In this document: positions 26,778 to 34,695 of the stretch, one piece after another
Numbering within the stretch: the first letter of the stretch is position 1
How the letters are laid out: each line of letters starts with the position of its first letter
Assembly (NCBI GenBank): GCA_963843285.1
Contig: CAWJJO010000011.1
Location: 62,001-126,000 of the forward strand
Source: CAZDDB01 sp963843285
Lineage (GTDB): Bacteria; Acidobacteriota; HRBIN11; JAKEFK01
Direction: 5' to 3'
Length of the DNA stretch: 64,000 bases
Made by a program: the position numbers and the translations under genes
The notes under the pieces: generated by a model
What the model saw: only the letters and a program-made list of their open reading frames with translations
Told to the model about the DNA's origin: nothing
Database searches by the model: none

Positions 26778-27821
26778 TCAATACTTGTCTCGGATCACCA
26801 GCAGTTTGCCGTTCTTAGGATCGCAGACGTAGACATTCCTGCTGCGGTCGGAAGTTACACAGTGACTGCCTTCGGCCGCCGGGACTGTTTGTACGATCTT
26901 CAACTCACCGCTTTCCGAAACGTCGATGATCGCCATCGTAGCGCTTTTCCCGCCGGGCAAGTACAGGTGTTTCAGTTTTGGATTGTAATCAATGATGTCT
27001 ACGCCCGATCCGGAGCTGACGGTGGAGATTATTTTTCCATCGTGAGCTACATCGACGGAAACTGCTTTTCCTTCCGCGCATCCAACAAAGAGGATCTGTC
27101 CGGTTGGATCAAGTGAAATACCGCGGGATCCCTCGCAACCGTTCGTCCAGGTTGCGGCAATTGTCCGCGATTTCAAATCTATCACTACCGTCTTTCCGTG
27201 CCACAGATGCGTGTAAGCGCGCCCTCGCGCGGAATCGATCACCAGTGATTCAGGTCCTCCAGTTACCTGGATAAATCCGGAGTGTGCGGGCGGAACGTCT
27301 GCCTTCTTCGAAAGAGCAAAAATCTCAATACGTTCGCTGTCCGGTTCCGTCACCCAGATTTCGTTTGTCAGGGAAACGAATCTCACGTAGTCCGGACTGG
27401 AAGCGAGTTTGGAAGATGCAATCACTTTCTCTGTAGAGGTATCAATTACATCTAGTTTCAATGAAGATCGATCCACGACAAATAGAAGGACCGGTCCTTC
27501 ATCAACCGAAGTGATTCCCTCGCCATGTCCGCCCTTGTAATCTTTTTCTGATGTAAATCCGCGAATGCTGGTAAGAGTCAGAGTGTCCGGATCAATCAGA
27601 TTCAAGATTCCCGTGCGGCCTGCCGGAATCAGCACTTTATTGAGCGTGGGAGAATAACGTAAATCATCAAACCCAATACCGGCCGCGCCCTCCGGCATTT
27701 GAATGGAGATGGCGTTCCTTTCCTCATTGCGGGATGTCTTCTTGAGTTCATCCTCTCCTGAACACTCGGACAATATGAGACACAGAAGGATGAAGACTAT
27801 GAGGCAATTCAGGTATCTCAT
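26778..27821 (-). CDS. YncE-like beta-propeller lipoprotein
   Basis: Protein of 347 residues. The N-terminus (MRYLNCLIVFILLCLILSEC) ends in a cysteine in a lipobox-like setting. The remainder is a seven-bladed-type repeat with blades such as NEIWVTEPDSERIEIFALSK, GRAYTHLWHGKTVVIDLKSR and GQILFVGCAEGKAVSVDVAH, each with a Y-V-x-N-pattern relative. Such propellers bind partners or small ligands in the periplasm. Its ATG overlaps the ChrB-domain gene stop by 4 bases, with AGGAGGAAGG before it. Last gene of a five-gene operon starting at 30944. Confidence 0.85.
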   Translation of the reverse strand: MRYLNCLIVFILLCLILSECSGEDELKKTSRNEERNAISIQMPEGAAGIGFDDLRYSPTLNKVLIPAGRTGILNLIDPDTLTLTSIRGFTSEKDYKGGHGEGITSVDEGPVLLFVVDRSSLKLDVIDTSTEKVIASSKLASSPDYVRFVSLTNEIWVTEPDSERIEIFALSKKADVPPAHSGFIQVTGGPESLVIDSARGRAYTHLWHGKTVVIDLKSRTIAATWTNGCEGSRGISLDPTGQILFVGCAEGKAVSVDVAHDGKIISTVSSGSGVDIIDYNPKLKHLYLPGGKSATMAIIDVSESGELKIVQTVPAAEGSHCVTSDRSRNVYVCDPKNGKLLVIRDKY

Positions 27822-28279
27822 ACTTTCCTTCCTCCTGGAGAATTCCATGATGTCTCCACCAGCCTTCGGCAATATGCGTACAGCGCATCGTACACAACGA
27901 ATTCCTTTGCCAGAATCTGTTCATCATTCAGCCCCAGGAGACCGAAGCCTTCGGCGACTGCCTTCAAACCTGGCGCTTCCGGCCGTCCGTACAAATCCTG
28001 CTTGACGTCGGCTCCGTGAACAATATTTGCAAGTAAGAGAAGGGCCGGATCGTCCAGTTTGTAATGCTTCAGGATCGCTTCAAACGAGCATTTCCCTTCG
28101 TTGTGTCCCAGCTTAACTTCTGGAACATCAAATGGAATCGCCTTTTCCTTCTCTGCAGTGCGCATCACATCTTCGGGTTTCACAAATAAGAATTCTGCAT
28201 CCCGGTCGACGAAGTTTTGAATCAACCAGGGGCATGCCACTCGATCCACCTTTACTTTTTCTCTCGTGACCCATTTCAT
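27818..28279 (-). CDS. Stand-alone ChrB C-terminal domain protein (chromate resistance-like)
   Basis: Protein of 153 residues corresponding to the C-terminal domain of ChrB: VDRVACPWLIQNFVDRDAEF, IPFDVPEVKLGHNEGKCSFE and LANIVHGADVKQDLYGRPEA. The same blocks occur in the full ChrB at 33699-34658 (HIDRLCSAWLIRRFIDPSA, FDVFGVEFGHHGDHCTFE), so the two are paralogues. It lacks the PaaX/ChrB-like DNA-binding N-terminus. Stand-alone forms are known beside chromate transporters, but here it is in an operon with a DUF1259 protein and a propeller. Confidence 0.88.
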   Translation of the reverse strand: MKWVTREKVKVDRVACPWLIQNFVDRDAEFLFVKPEDVMRTAEKEKAIPFDVPEVKLGHNEGKCSFEAILKHYKLDDPALLLLANIVHGADVKQDLYGRPEAPGLKAVAEGFGLLGLNDEQILAKEFVVYDALYAYCRRLVETSWNSPGGRKV

Positions 28280-28293
28280 ACAGACCTCGCAGT

Positions 28294-29193
28294 TTACTCA
28301 GCATTCACTTTCGCCAGAGCGGATTTCAACCCTCCCGCAATTTTATCCGGGGAACCAACTCCCCAAAAGTGGAGGAAGAAAAGCCGCGGTGTTTCATTCA
28401 GCATATGGGAATGCAGGGCTGTCACTTCAATCCCATGAGTCGTAAGTTCACGAATCACAGGATTCACTTCGTCAGCAAGCAAGACAAAATCTCCGGTCGT
28501 GGCAACTTGATCTCCAGCATTTTGGAAGTTGATGGAAATGGCCATACCCATCGCTGGAGGAATCTCCATGCCCGCTTCTTCAATCTTTTCTTTTCGCGGA
28601 ATTGCGAATTGTAAGATGCGCCCCGCAATGTTGCCTTTTCTCCCAAGCATCTCCTGCACCTTCTCGAAATTAGCTTGTTCCGCAGCGGTGAGTTTTACCT
28701 CGGCAGGCTTGGAAGGTACTGGTGTGGCGGTTTTCGCCAGAACATCCTTGAGACCCTTGGCCAGATCCTCGGCCGGTCCATGCCTTTCATAGTGAACATA
28801 GGCAACAGACGGGGATTCCTTGATCAGGTGATTGTGTATTGCAAGAATCTGAAACCCCGATTGTTGAAAAGTTTCAATCACCGGATTTACTTCACTTGCT
28901 GTCAACACAAGATCGCCCATGACCATGAACTCATTCGAGGTTTGTCCACTCTTGAATGCGGCCCAGGAATTTAAGGCAAGACCCGGCTCTATTTGTGTTT
29001 CGCCCAAAAGAACATGGAGATCGTTGCGTGGCCAGGAGTATTTCGTCACATCTCCGGGAAGTGTTTTACCGGTCTGCTGAAATATATCATTCACGCTGGA
29101 CAGCCCGGATGCTGCAGACTCGGCACCAAAGGATATTATCGCAATGGTGCCGATCAGAAACATCGTACACAGCGTAATCATTCGCATTTTCAT
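28294..29193 (-). CDS. Secreted DUF1259 (LppY/LpqO-like) protein
   Basis: Protein of 299 residues with a signal peptide (TLCTMFLIGTIAIISFGA). It consists of two related halves of about 120 residues. Each carries a GDFVLLADEVNPVI or GDLVLTASEVNPVI block, then a histidine cluster (AIHNHL and ALHSHM) and a later aromatic-histidine motif (YVHYERHG, FFLHFWG). This is the DUF1259 pattern. Histidine pairs suggest a metal site, but the function is unknown. It is the third gene of the operon, 14 bases from its neighbours. Confidence 0.9.
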   Translation of the reverse strand: MKMRMITLCTMFLIGTIAIISFGAESAASGLSSVNDIFQQTGKTLPGDVTKYSWPRNDLHVLLGETQIEPGLALNSWAAFKSGQTSNEFMVMGDLVLTASEVNPVIETFQQSGFQILAIHNHLIKESPSVAYVHYERHGPAEDLAKGLKDVLAKTATPVPSKPAEVKLTAAEQANFEKVQEMLGRKGNIAGRILQFAIPRKEKIEEAGMEIPPAMGMAISINFQNAGDQVATTGDFVLLADEVNPVIRELTTHGIEVTALHSHMLNETPRLFFLHFWGVGSPDKIAGGLKSALAKVNAE

Positions 29194-29206
29194 GGTTCAC
29201 CTCCAT

Positions 29207-29605
29207 TCATTTGTTTGAATTCATGCTGCGATGGACGGCAACGTCACAATACAAGATCAGCGGAATCCACAACCAGTTCGTTAGAAAGATCAGTACCATC
29301 ACTTTCGTTGGAACTTCCTGTGCTAGAAATCCCATGGTGACGCACGTGGCCGTGATTGTCTTTTCAATCCAGTTGTATTTGATCAGAGCAGCTTTCTTTG
29401 TCACATTTCGACTGACTTCCCAGAACATCCATCCGAACATGAAGATGAAGCCGGACCAGAGCCGGAATAGGAAAGGGTAATCAGGTGATGCGCCTCCAAA
29501 CGAAGTGACCCATCCCACGGGATCTACAATTCCACGCACCGACACAATCCAGTTGATGATTGCGTTGACTCCAAAAATCCAGGCTGTTTTCTTTTCGATG
29601 TTCAT
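29207..29605 (-). CDS. Four-helix membrane protein
   Basis: Protein of 132 residues with about four transmembrane helices (TAWIFGVNAIINWIVSVRGI, FLFRLWSGFIFMFGWMFWEV, TATCVTMGFLAQ, MVLIFLTNWLWIPLILYCDV). I do not recognise the family by name; the layout resembles small DoxX- or DUF-type membrane proteins. ATG 29605 follows the peptidase stop by 10 bases. Confidence 0.75.
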   Translation of the reverse strand: MNIEKKTAWIFGVNAIINWIVSVRGIVDPVGWVTSFGGASPDYPFLFRLWSGFIFMFGWMFWEVSRNVTKKAALIKYNWIEKTITATCVTMGFLAQEVPTKVMVLIFLTNWLWIPLILYCDVAVHRSMNSNK

Positions 29606-29615
29606 GATTCTTTTC

Positions 29616-30944
29616 TCACATTCGCGCAACTTCTTGAAAATACCGGGCCAGGGTCTTGATTCCGCCTTCAGCCTGGCTCCACTCAAAGTATTCGTTGGGC
29701 GCATGGTATCCATGTTGCGGGAGTGACAGACCCATGAGACTGATCGGCGCTTTCAAGTATTCATGCAGCAGAATGATAGCGCCGTCCGAACCGCCTGCCC
29801 GCGCGAACACCGGACGTTTTGAAAAGCCATGCAAGAATGCGTTGGAAGCGGCTTGAGCGTAGGGCCCGGAAAAGCTACCCAGGAACGGACGGATCGCAGA
29901 ATGAAATACGACTTTTACATCCGGATTGATTTTCTTGATATGGGTTTTCAGCAGATTCGATATGTATTTCGGATTTTGATTCGGTGCGAGACGGCAGCTG
30001 AATTTCAGCTCGGCGCGTCCTGGGATCGCAGTCTTTACACGGGGCCCTGCGTATCCGCCGATAATTCCATGCACCTCAAAAGTCGGGCGGCACCACATTC
30101 TTTTGATCGCTTCATCCCGATTCCGGACTTGAAGCTTCTTCAGTCCATAACTTCTCGCCCACTGTCTCAGATGAAAGCCGGACCCGCGAAAGTTCGCGTA
30201 CTCAGCGGGAGTCGGCTCGACAACGCCTTTGTAGAATCCGGGAATCAGGATCTTGCCCGAATCCGGATCGTAACAATCTACCGCAATTCGGGAGAGCTCG
30301 AAAAGCGGATTCCGTGCAACGCCACCGGTCACTCCGGAGTGAACCGCATGGTCCGCAGTTTCCAGGATCATCGATCCGGTGACGTTCCCGCGTAACGCGT
30401 AAAACACAGATGGCCTTTTTGCAGAAATCCAGACGGAGTCAATTACAACCACAGAGTCCGTTTTTAGTTTGCGCTTGTTTTGCTTCAGGAACTCTTCAAA
30501 GTTTGGGCTTCCAATCTCTTCCTCGAGTTCCCATACAAACTGAATGTTCAGTGGAATTCCACTTTGGACAGCCTGTCGCGCGGCAAACAACGCGGTCAGG
30601 GCCGGACCCTTATCATCAGTACTACCGCGGCCGAAATACTTGTTCCCCTTCTTCTCGAACATGAAGGGGTCCCGTTTCCATTCCGGTTCGTCCGCAGGCT
30701 GCACGTCCAGATGGTTGTAGATGGTCACCGTTCGTCTCGCGCCTTTAGCTTCAAACCGGCCCAGAACTACCGGATTTCCGGAGGTCCGGACAATCTGGGT
30801 CCGCGCGCCTGCGGAACGCAAAAACCTCTCTGCGACATTCGCTGCATGCCCGATGTCTTTGCTGCGTCCCGGATCCGCACTCACAGTAGGAATCTCCACT
30901 AGCTCCTTTAACATTGCTTCAAATTCATTTCGCACGCTTTTCAT
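29616..30944 (-). CDS. M20 family dipeptidase/carboxypeptidase
   Basis: Zinc peptidase of 442 residues, a normal length for M20 dipeptidases. Metal-binding and catalytic motifs are in order: YNHLDVQPADEPEW (H-x-D), FGRGSTDDKGP (bridging D), WELEEEIGSPNFE (catalytic E then metal E) and a late metal histidine in LPQHGYHAPNE. VHGIIGGYAGPRVKTAIPGR is the dimerisation lid region. It lacks a signal peptide, so it is cytosolic and hydrolyses small peptides. ATG 30944 has GAGG at good spacing; it is the first gene of the five-gene operon. Confidence 0.92.
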   Translation of the reverse strand: MKSVRNEFEAMLKELVEIPTVSADPGRSKDIGHAANVAERFLRSAGARTQIVRTSGNPVVLGRFEAKGARRTVTIYNHLDVQPADEPEWKRDPFMFEKKGNKYFGRGSTDDKGPALTALFAARQAVQSGIPLNIQFVWELEEEIGSPNFEEFLKQNKRKLKTDSVVVIDSVWISAKRPSVFYALRGNVTGSMILETADHAVHSGVTGGVARNPLFELSRIAVDCYDPDSGKILIPGFYKGVVEPTPAEYANFRGSGFHLRQWARSYGLKKLQVRNRDEAIKRMWCRPTFEVHGIIGGYAGPRVKTAIPGRAELKFSCRLAPNQNPKYISNLLKTHIKKINPDVKVVFHSAIRPFLGSFSGPYAQAASNAFLHGFSKRPVFARAGGSDGAIILLHEYLKAPISLMGLSLPQHGYHAPNEYFEWSQAEGGIKTLARYFQEVARM

Positions 30945-30969
30945 GTACAAACCTCGCTAGAGGGAGGAT

Positions 30970-31298
30970 GTTTACCACGGAGCGCACGGAGATCACGGAT
31001 GGGAACCGCCAAGATCGCCAAGTTCGCCAAGTTCGCCAAGGGGGAGGAAGAGTCCGAGCAGCCGCCGGGCGCCATAGGCGCCCAACTGAAAAGAATTTGC
31101 AAAACAAAGCGGAAGAATGCCTTTCTGGTCGGCATTTCTCAGAAACTCGCTTTGTTTTTGCAAATTCTCTTCAGTGAGCCCAAAGGGCCGGCGGCTGCCC
31201 TTGGCGTTTTTTGCGTGCTTGGCGGTTACCATCCTATCCCCCTTTATAGCCACTTCTCATTTCCCACATCCGTGTTCTCAGTGCTCTCCGTGGTGAAT
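30970..31298. repeat. Large imperfect palindrome, about 330 bp
   Basis: The outer arms pair (TACCACGGAG... on the left with ...CTCCGTGGTGA on the right), as do inner blocks AAGAATTTGCAAAACAAAGC and GCTTTGTTTTTGCAAATTCT. Near the left end the unit GCCAAGTTC is tandemly repeated. No gene is supported on either strand. It lies between two minus-strand genes and resembles a MITE or decayed palindromic element. Confidence 0.65.
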
Positions 31299-31303
31299 TT
31301 CTC

Positions 31304-32305
31304 CTACGATCCGATGAGATCGATGAATCTTCCGATTCCACGCTGAACCGCTCTCTGATATACAACTGCAGCAGCGGCAACATCCTGAATCGCAGTCCCG
31401 GTGGAATCGAAGATTACCACCGCTTCTTCAGTGCTGCGACCCGGTTTCATTCCGGATACGATTTCATGAAGCTGCGCGTAAACATCCGTAATCGCCATCC
31501 TGCCTGCTTGAATCGCGTGATGCAGATCGCCGATCCGCGCGCACTGATCCAGGATATCGGTCACGACTTTGCTTGATGCCATCAGCTCGGGATCGATTTC
31601 CTGCTTGTCATGGCTGTCCGCTCCCACTGCGGCAACAAACGTGCCTTGCCGCACTGAATCCATCTTCAGGAAATATCTGCGCGATGTTGTGCAGGTAACG
31701 ATCACATCGCTTTGTTGTGCCGCTCGTTCGATGTCATCGACCGGACTCACGGGGAATCCGAGTTCCCGGGCCATCTGCGTTGAGAATTGTTCCGCCACTT
31801 CCGTGTCCTGGTCGTATGCGAATGCGCGCGCAATCGGCAGTACGTGTTTCAATGCAATGAGTTGAATTCTTCCCTGTCTGCCGCAACCGCAGACCATCGC
31901 GGTTTTGGAATTTGCGCGAGCCAGATGTTTGGCTGCGATCGCTGTAGCCGCTCCAGTGCGTTGAATCGTGATCTCTGTCGAATCCAGAAAAGCGAGCGGA
32001 TACCCACGGATTCCATCACAGAGGACGATCGTGCCCTGAATGGTTGGGAGGCCAAAGCGCTTCTTGTTTTCCGGGAAGTTGCCGTTCATTTTTAGCGCAA
32101 CATAAATTTCGTCTCCCATCGGCAACCCGGCAGCCTTGGCGTGAAACATTCCTTCTCTTCCAGGTATATCCAGAATTCCAGGGCCCAGGATCTTGTTCGA
32201 TGCAAGAAGATGGAAAGCTTGTTCGACCGCTTCGACGTAATCTGAAAAATTCATCAGGCTTGCAATTTCGGAACGGGTGAGGATTAACGTGCCTTGATTT
32301 TGCAT
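31304..32305 (-). CDS. Ornithine cyclodeaminase/mu-crystallin family protein
   Basis: NAD(P)-dependent enzyme of 333 residues. ALKMNGNFPENKKRFGLPTI, STEITIQRTGAATAIAAKHL and the Rossmann loop MVCGCGRQGRIQLIALKHVL are family blocks, with AVGADSHDKQEIDPELM near the catalytic aspartate. Members deaminate ornithine to proline or reduce ketimines. The context gives no hint of the substrate. It is in the same orientation as the chromate genes upstream, but a family A repeat separates them. Confidence 0.9.
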   Translation of the reverse strand: MQNQGTLILTRSEIASLMNFSDYVEAVEQAFHLLASNKILGPGILDIPGREGMFHAKAAGLPMGDEIYVALKMNGNFPENKKRFGLPTIQGTIVLCDGIRGYPLAFLDSTEITIQRTGAATAIAAKHLARANSKTAMVCGCGRQGRIQLIALKHVLPIARAFAYDQDTEVAEQFSTQMARELGFPVSPVDDIERAAQQSDVIVTCTTSRRYFLKMDSVRQGTFVAAVGADSHDKQEIDPELMASSKVVTDILDQCARIGDLHHAIQAGRMAITDVYAQLHEIVSGMKPGRSTEEAVVIFDSTGTAIQDVAAAAVVYQRAVQRGIGRFIDLIGS

Positions 32306-32328
32306 TGTTGCACTCCATATATTCGTAG

Positions 32329-32394
32329 GTGCAGGCTGGAAGCCTGCGACCCATATTGCAGGCGGGACGCCTGCGCTTCATATGCCTGCGCTCC
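32329..32394. repeat. Palindromic repeat, family A (copy 4)
   Basis: GCAGGCTGGAAGCCTGC and GCAGGCGGGACGCCTGC hairpins with a GACCCATATT linker and a trailing ATGCCTGCGCTCC half-unit. It is almost identical in plan to copy 3 at 12570 and abuts the chrA stop codon. Confidence 0.8.
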
Positions 32395-33702
32395 TTATGT
32401 CAGCGACTTGTACACTAAACCCAGAAGCGCTGAAATAAGAACTACCGGGATGATGTCCCACTTCCATCGTGTCAGAACCACAAAACATGCAATGCTCAGC
32501 GCCAGCAGGAACCAGTCAATGGATTGCGCATTCGGAAACATCGTATGAATTGCGAACCAGACAGCCAGGTTCAATACAACACCAACCACGGCGGCGGTAA
32601 CGGCCGAAAGGGAAGATGTCAATTTTGCATTTCCCCGCATCTGTTCGATATGAGGCGCTCCCAGGAAGATCCACAAGAAGCAAGGGACAAACGTGACCCA
32701 CGTGGTTAGCAACGCGCCAAGAGTTGCTGCTGTGAACGGGGATAGTCCCATGGGCTGGTTCCAGCCGCCAAGAAAGCCGACAAATTGCACGACCATGATC
32801 AGTGGACCGGGTGTTGTCTCGGCCAGACCCAAACCGTCCATCATCTGTCCGGGGTGCAGCCATTGAAAATTCTCCGCTGCCTGCTGCGCTACATATGGAA
32901 GTACGGCATAGGCGCCGCCAAAAGTGACCATTGCAGCCTTGGAAAAAAAGACTCCTTCACGAAAGAGCGTGTGATCCCAGCCTAGACGGACTCCAACGAG
33001 CAGCACTGGAAGCCACCAGAGCGTCCCGCAAACGGCAACGATCTTGATCGCGTGGATCCAGGAAGGCTTTGTATGTTCCGCAACCGCAACGGAATCCTCC
33101 GCAGACTCCGGTTGATTCGCCTCCGGCTTCCGGTCGATCACAAGAAATTTCGCAGGAAGTACCTTTCCTCCAAAGTATCCGATGATTCCAGCTGTCAAAA
33201 TAATCAATGGAAATGGGACATGGAAAAAAAAGATCGCGATAAAAGCTGTTCCAGCGATCAGCCACATCACTTCGTTTTTCAAGACTCTTCGTCCGATCCG
33301 AATCACCGCCGCCGCCACGATCGCCGCGACGGCTCCCTTCAGTCCGTAAAAGATGGCTGAAATCCAGAAAACCTTGCCGAATACCACGTACACATAGCTG
33401 AGAGTCCACAATATGAAAATCGAAGGGATCACAAAAAAAGAGCCGGCCACAATTCCACCTGCTGTCCGATGGAGCAACCACCCGATATAGATCGCCAGTT
33501 GCTGCGCTTCGGGTCCCGGAAGCAGCATGCAGTAGTTCAAGGCATGTAAGAAACGCGATTCGCTGATCCAGCGCTTCTTCTCCACAAGTTCCGTGTGCAT
33601 GATTGCGATTTGACCTGTTGGCCCTCCAAAGCTGATGAATCCCAGCTTTACCCAAAATCGAAATGCCTCCGAAAAGGAGACTGCCTTCGAGATTTCCATC
33701 AT
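32395..33702 (-). CDS. chrA: Chromate efflux transporter ChrA
   Basis: Inner-membrane protein of 435 residues with two CHR domains (long-chain CHR type). KLGFISFGGPTGQIAIMHTE and the related GLAETTPGPLIMVVQFVGFL are conserved CHR blocks, as is LNYCMLLPGPEAQQLAIYIG. It exports chromate taken up through sulfate transporters. The ATG overlaps the stop of the upstream chrB by 4 bases. The end of the gene touches a palindromic repeat that may act as terminator. Confidence 0.94.
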   Translation of the reverse strand: MMEISKAVSFSEAFRFWVKLGFISFGGPTGQIAIMHTELVEKKRWISESRFLHALNYCMLLPGPEAQQLAIYIGWLLHRTAGGIVAGSFFVIPSIFILWTLSYVYVVFGKVFWISAIFYGLKGAVAAIVAAAVIRIGRRVLKNEVMWLIAGTAFIAIFFFHVPFPLIILTAGIIGYFGGKVLPAKFLVIDRKPEANQPESAEDSVAVAEHTKPSWIHAIKIVAVCGTLWWLPVLLVGVRLGWDHTLFREGVFFSKAAMVTFGGAYAVLPYVAQQAAENFQWLHPGQMMDGLGLAETTPGPLIMVVQFVGFLGGWNQPMGLSPFTAATLGALLTTWVTFVPCFLWIFLGAPHIEQMRGNAKLTSSLSAVTAAVVGVVLNLAVWFAIHTMFPNAQSIDWFLLALSIACFVVLTRWKWDIIPVVLISALLGLVYKSLT

Positions 33703-34658
33703 TTTTTTGATAAGGACTGATACAGGCCATCCAGGATGGAGGAGCCGATTTCCAGTAGTTTGTGATCGTCATGGACAGAATCGGCAAGGGAACGGATCAC
33801 CAGATCGAATCCGCTTGCCTCGCTTCGGCCGAACTTATGGTCTTTCAGATCTATGTCATGAATGATTTCCGCGATTTGACTGATCGCCCGATCTCGAATG
33901 CCGAAGGTCTTTACCAGCGTCTCAAACGTACAGTGATCACCGTGATGGCCGAACTCCACCCCGAAAACATCAAAGGGGATCGCTTTCGGAGGCAATGAGT
34001 GTTCCGGTGCGAAAACAAATCTTGCGGAAGGATCAATGAACCGGCGGATCAGCCAGGCGGAACAAAGACGGTCTATGTGAATCCCCTCACGCGTAGTCCA
34101 GATCTTCTTTTGAAAATCTTTACGCGAATATTTCTTGATGGGTGCGGATAATTCCTGCTTTTCCCGGGAGGACAGCCGGGTGGAGATCTCGTTCATGATT
34201 TGGAATGCTCCTTTCTGGGCGGAATTAGAAAAGAAATCGATTTTCCGGATTTCTTCAAGCTCTTCCCGGAGCTGCTTCCATTCCTTTTGAAATGTTCCGG
34301 GCAGCCGATCAACCAGTCGTTTTCGTGTCTCTGCGGAATGGATCCTGCGCAGCATCTGTCTGGCTTTCACCAGGAACGCGGCATAGTCGTTCCCTCTCGC
34401 CTTTTGAAACAGGTTTTCAATCACGCGGTCTTCTGCTCCGGACTCAGAGCTCGAAACAAAAATCGAAGCTTCTCCCTTGGAATCGTTGATTTGCTGGCAG
34501 ACCCACTGGAGGTCTTCGAGACGCTCTTTGCCGTACGGCAACACATATACGGAGTTTCGATAGAGCGCGGCGCCCGTTTTCCGGATCGCTCTCCAGACTT
34601 TGACCCGCTCTTTAGAGTTTGCGGTGTGAACCTGATGGACTAGAAATAACCATTTCAT
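33699..34658 (-). CDS. chrB: Chromate resistance protein ChrB
   Basis: Protein of 319 residues. The N-terminal part (MKWLFLVHQVHTANSKERVK and VWRAIRKTGAALYRNSVYVL) is the ChrB N-domain related to PaaX; the C-terminal part (HIDRLCSAWLIRRFIDPSAR, FDVFGVEFGHHGDHCTFE) is the ChrB C-domain. Known ChrB acts as a chromate-sensing regulator of chrA. The start codon lies only 5 bases from a perfect palindrome, so the transcript must be leaderless or nearly so. Confidence 0.92.
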   Translation of the reverse strand: MKWLFLVHQVHTANSKERVKVWRAIRKTGAALYRNSVYVLPYGKERLEDLQWVCQQINDSKGEASIFVSSSESGAEDRVIENLFQKARGNDYAAFLVKARQMLRRIHSAETRKRLVDRLPGTFQKEWKQLREELEEIRKIDFFSNSAQKGAFQIMNEISTRLSSREKQELSAPIKKYSRKDFQKKIWTTREGIHIDRLCSAWLIRRFIDPSARFVFAPEHSLPPKAIPFDVFGVEFGHHGDHCTFETLVKTFGIRDRAISQIAEIIHDIDLKDHKFGRSEASGFDLVIRSLADSVHDDHKLLEIGSSILDGLYQSLSKK

Positions 34659-34663
34659 TTTAT

Positions 34664-34679
34664 TGTAATATATATTACA
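34664..34679. promoter_or_regulatory. Perfect 16-bp palindrome in a divergent promoter
   Basis: TGTAATATATATTACA occupies the centre of a 37-bp intergene between chrB (minus) and an MFS gene (plus). TTGTAT and TACAAT on the minus strand are spaced like -35 and -10 boxes across it. It is the likely binding site for ChrB or another dimeric repressor controlling both directions. Confidence 0.65.
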
Positions 34680-34695
34680 TTATACAAAAACCAAA

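Noticed and set aside
31000..31040. Short tandem repeat as a possible CRISPR array
   Set aside because: The unit is only 9 bp with no spacers and no cas genes nearby; it is part of the large palindrome.
32957..33787. 276-codon minus-strand frame overlapping chrA and chrB
   Set aside because: Same strand as chrA but another frame; chrA and chrB both have full family motifs and a normal 4-base overlap, so this is a shadow.
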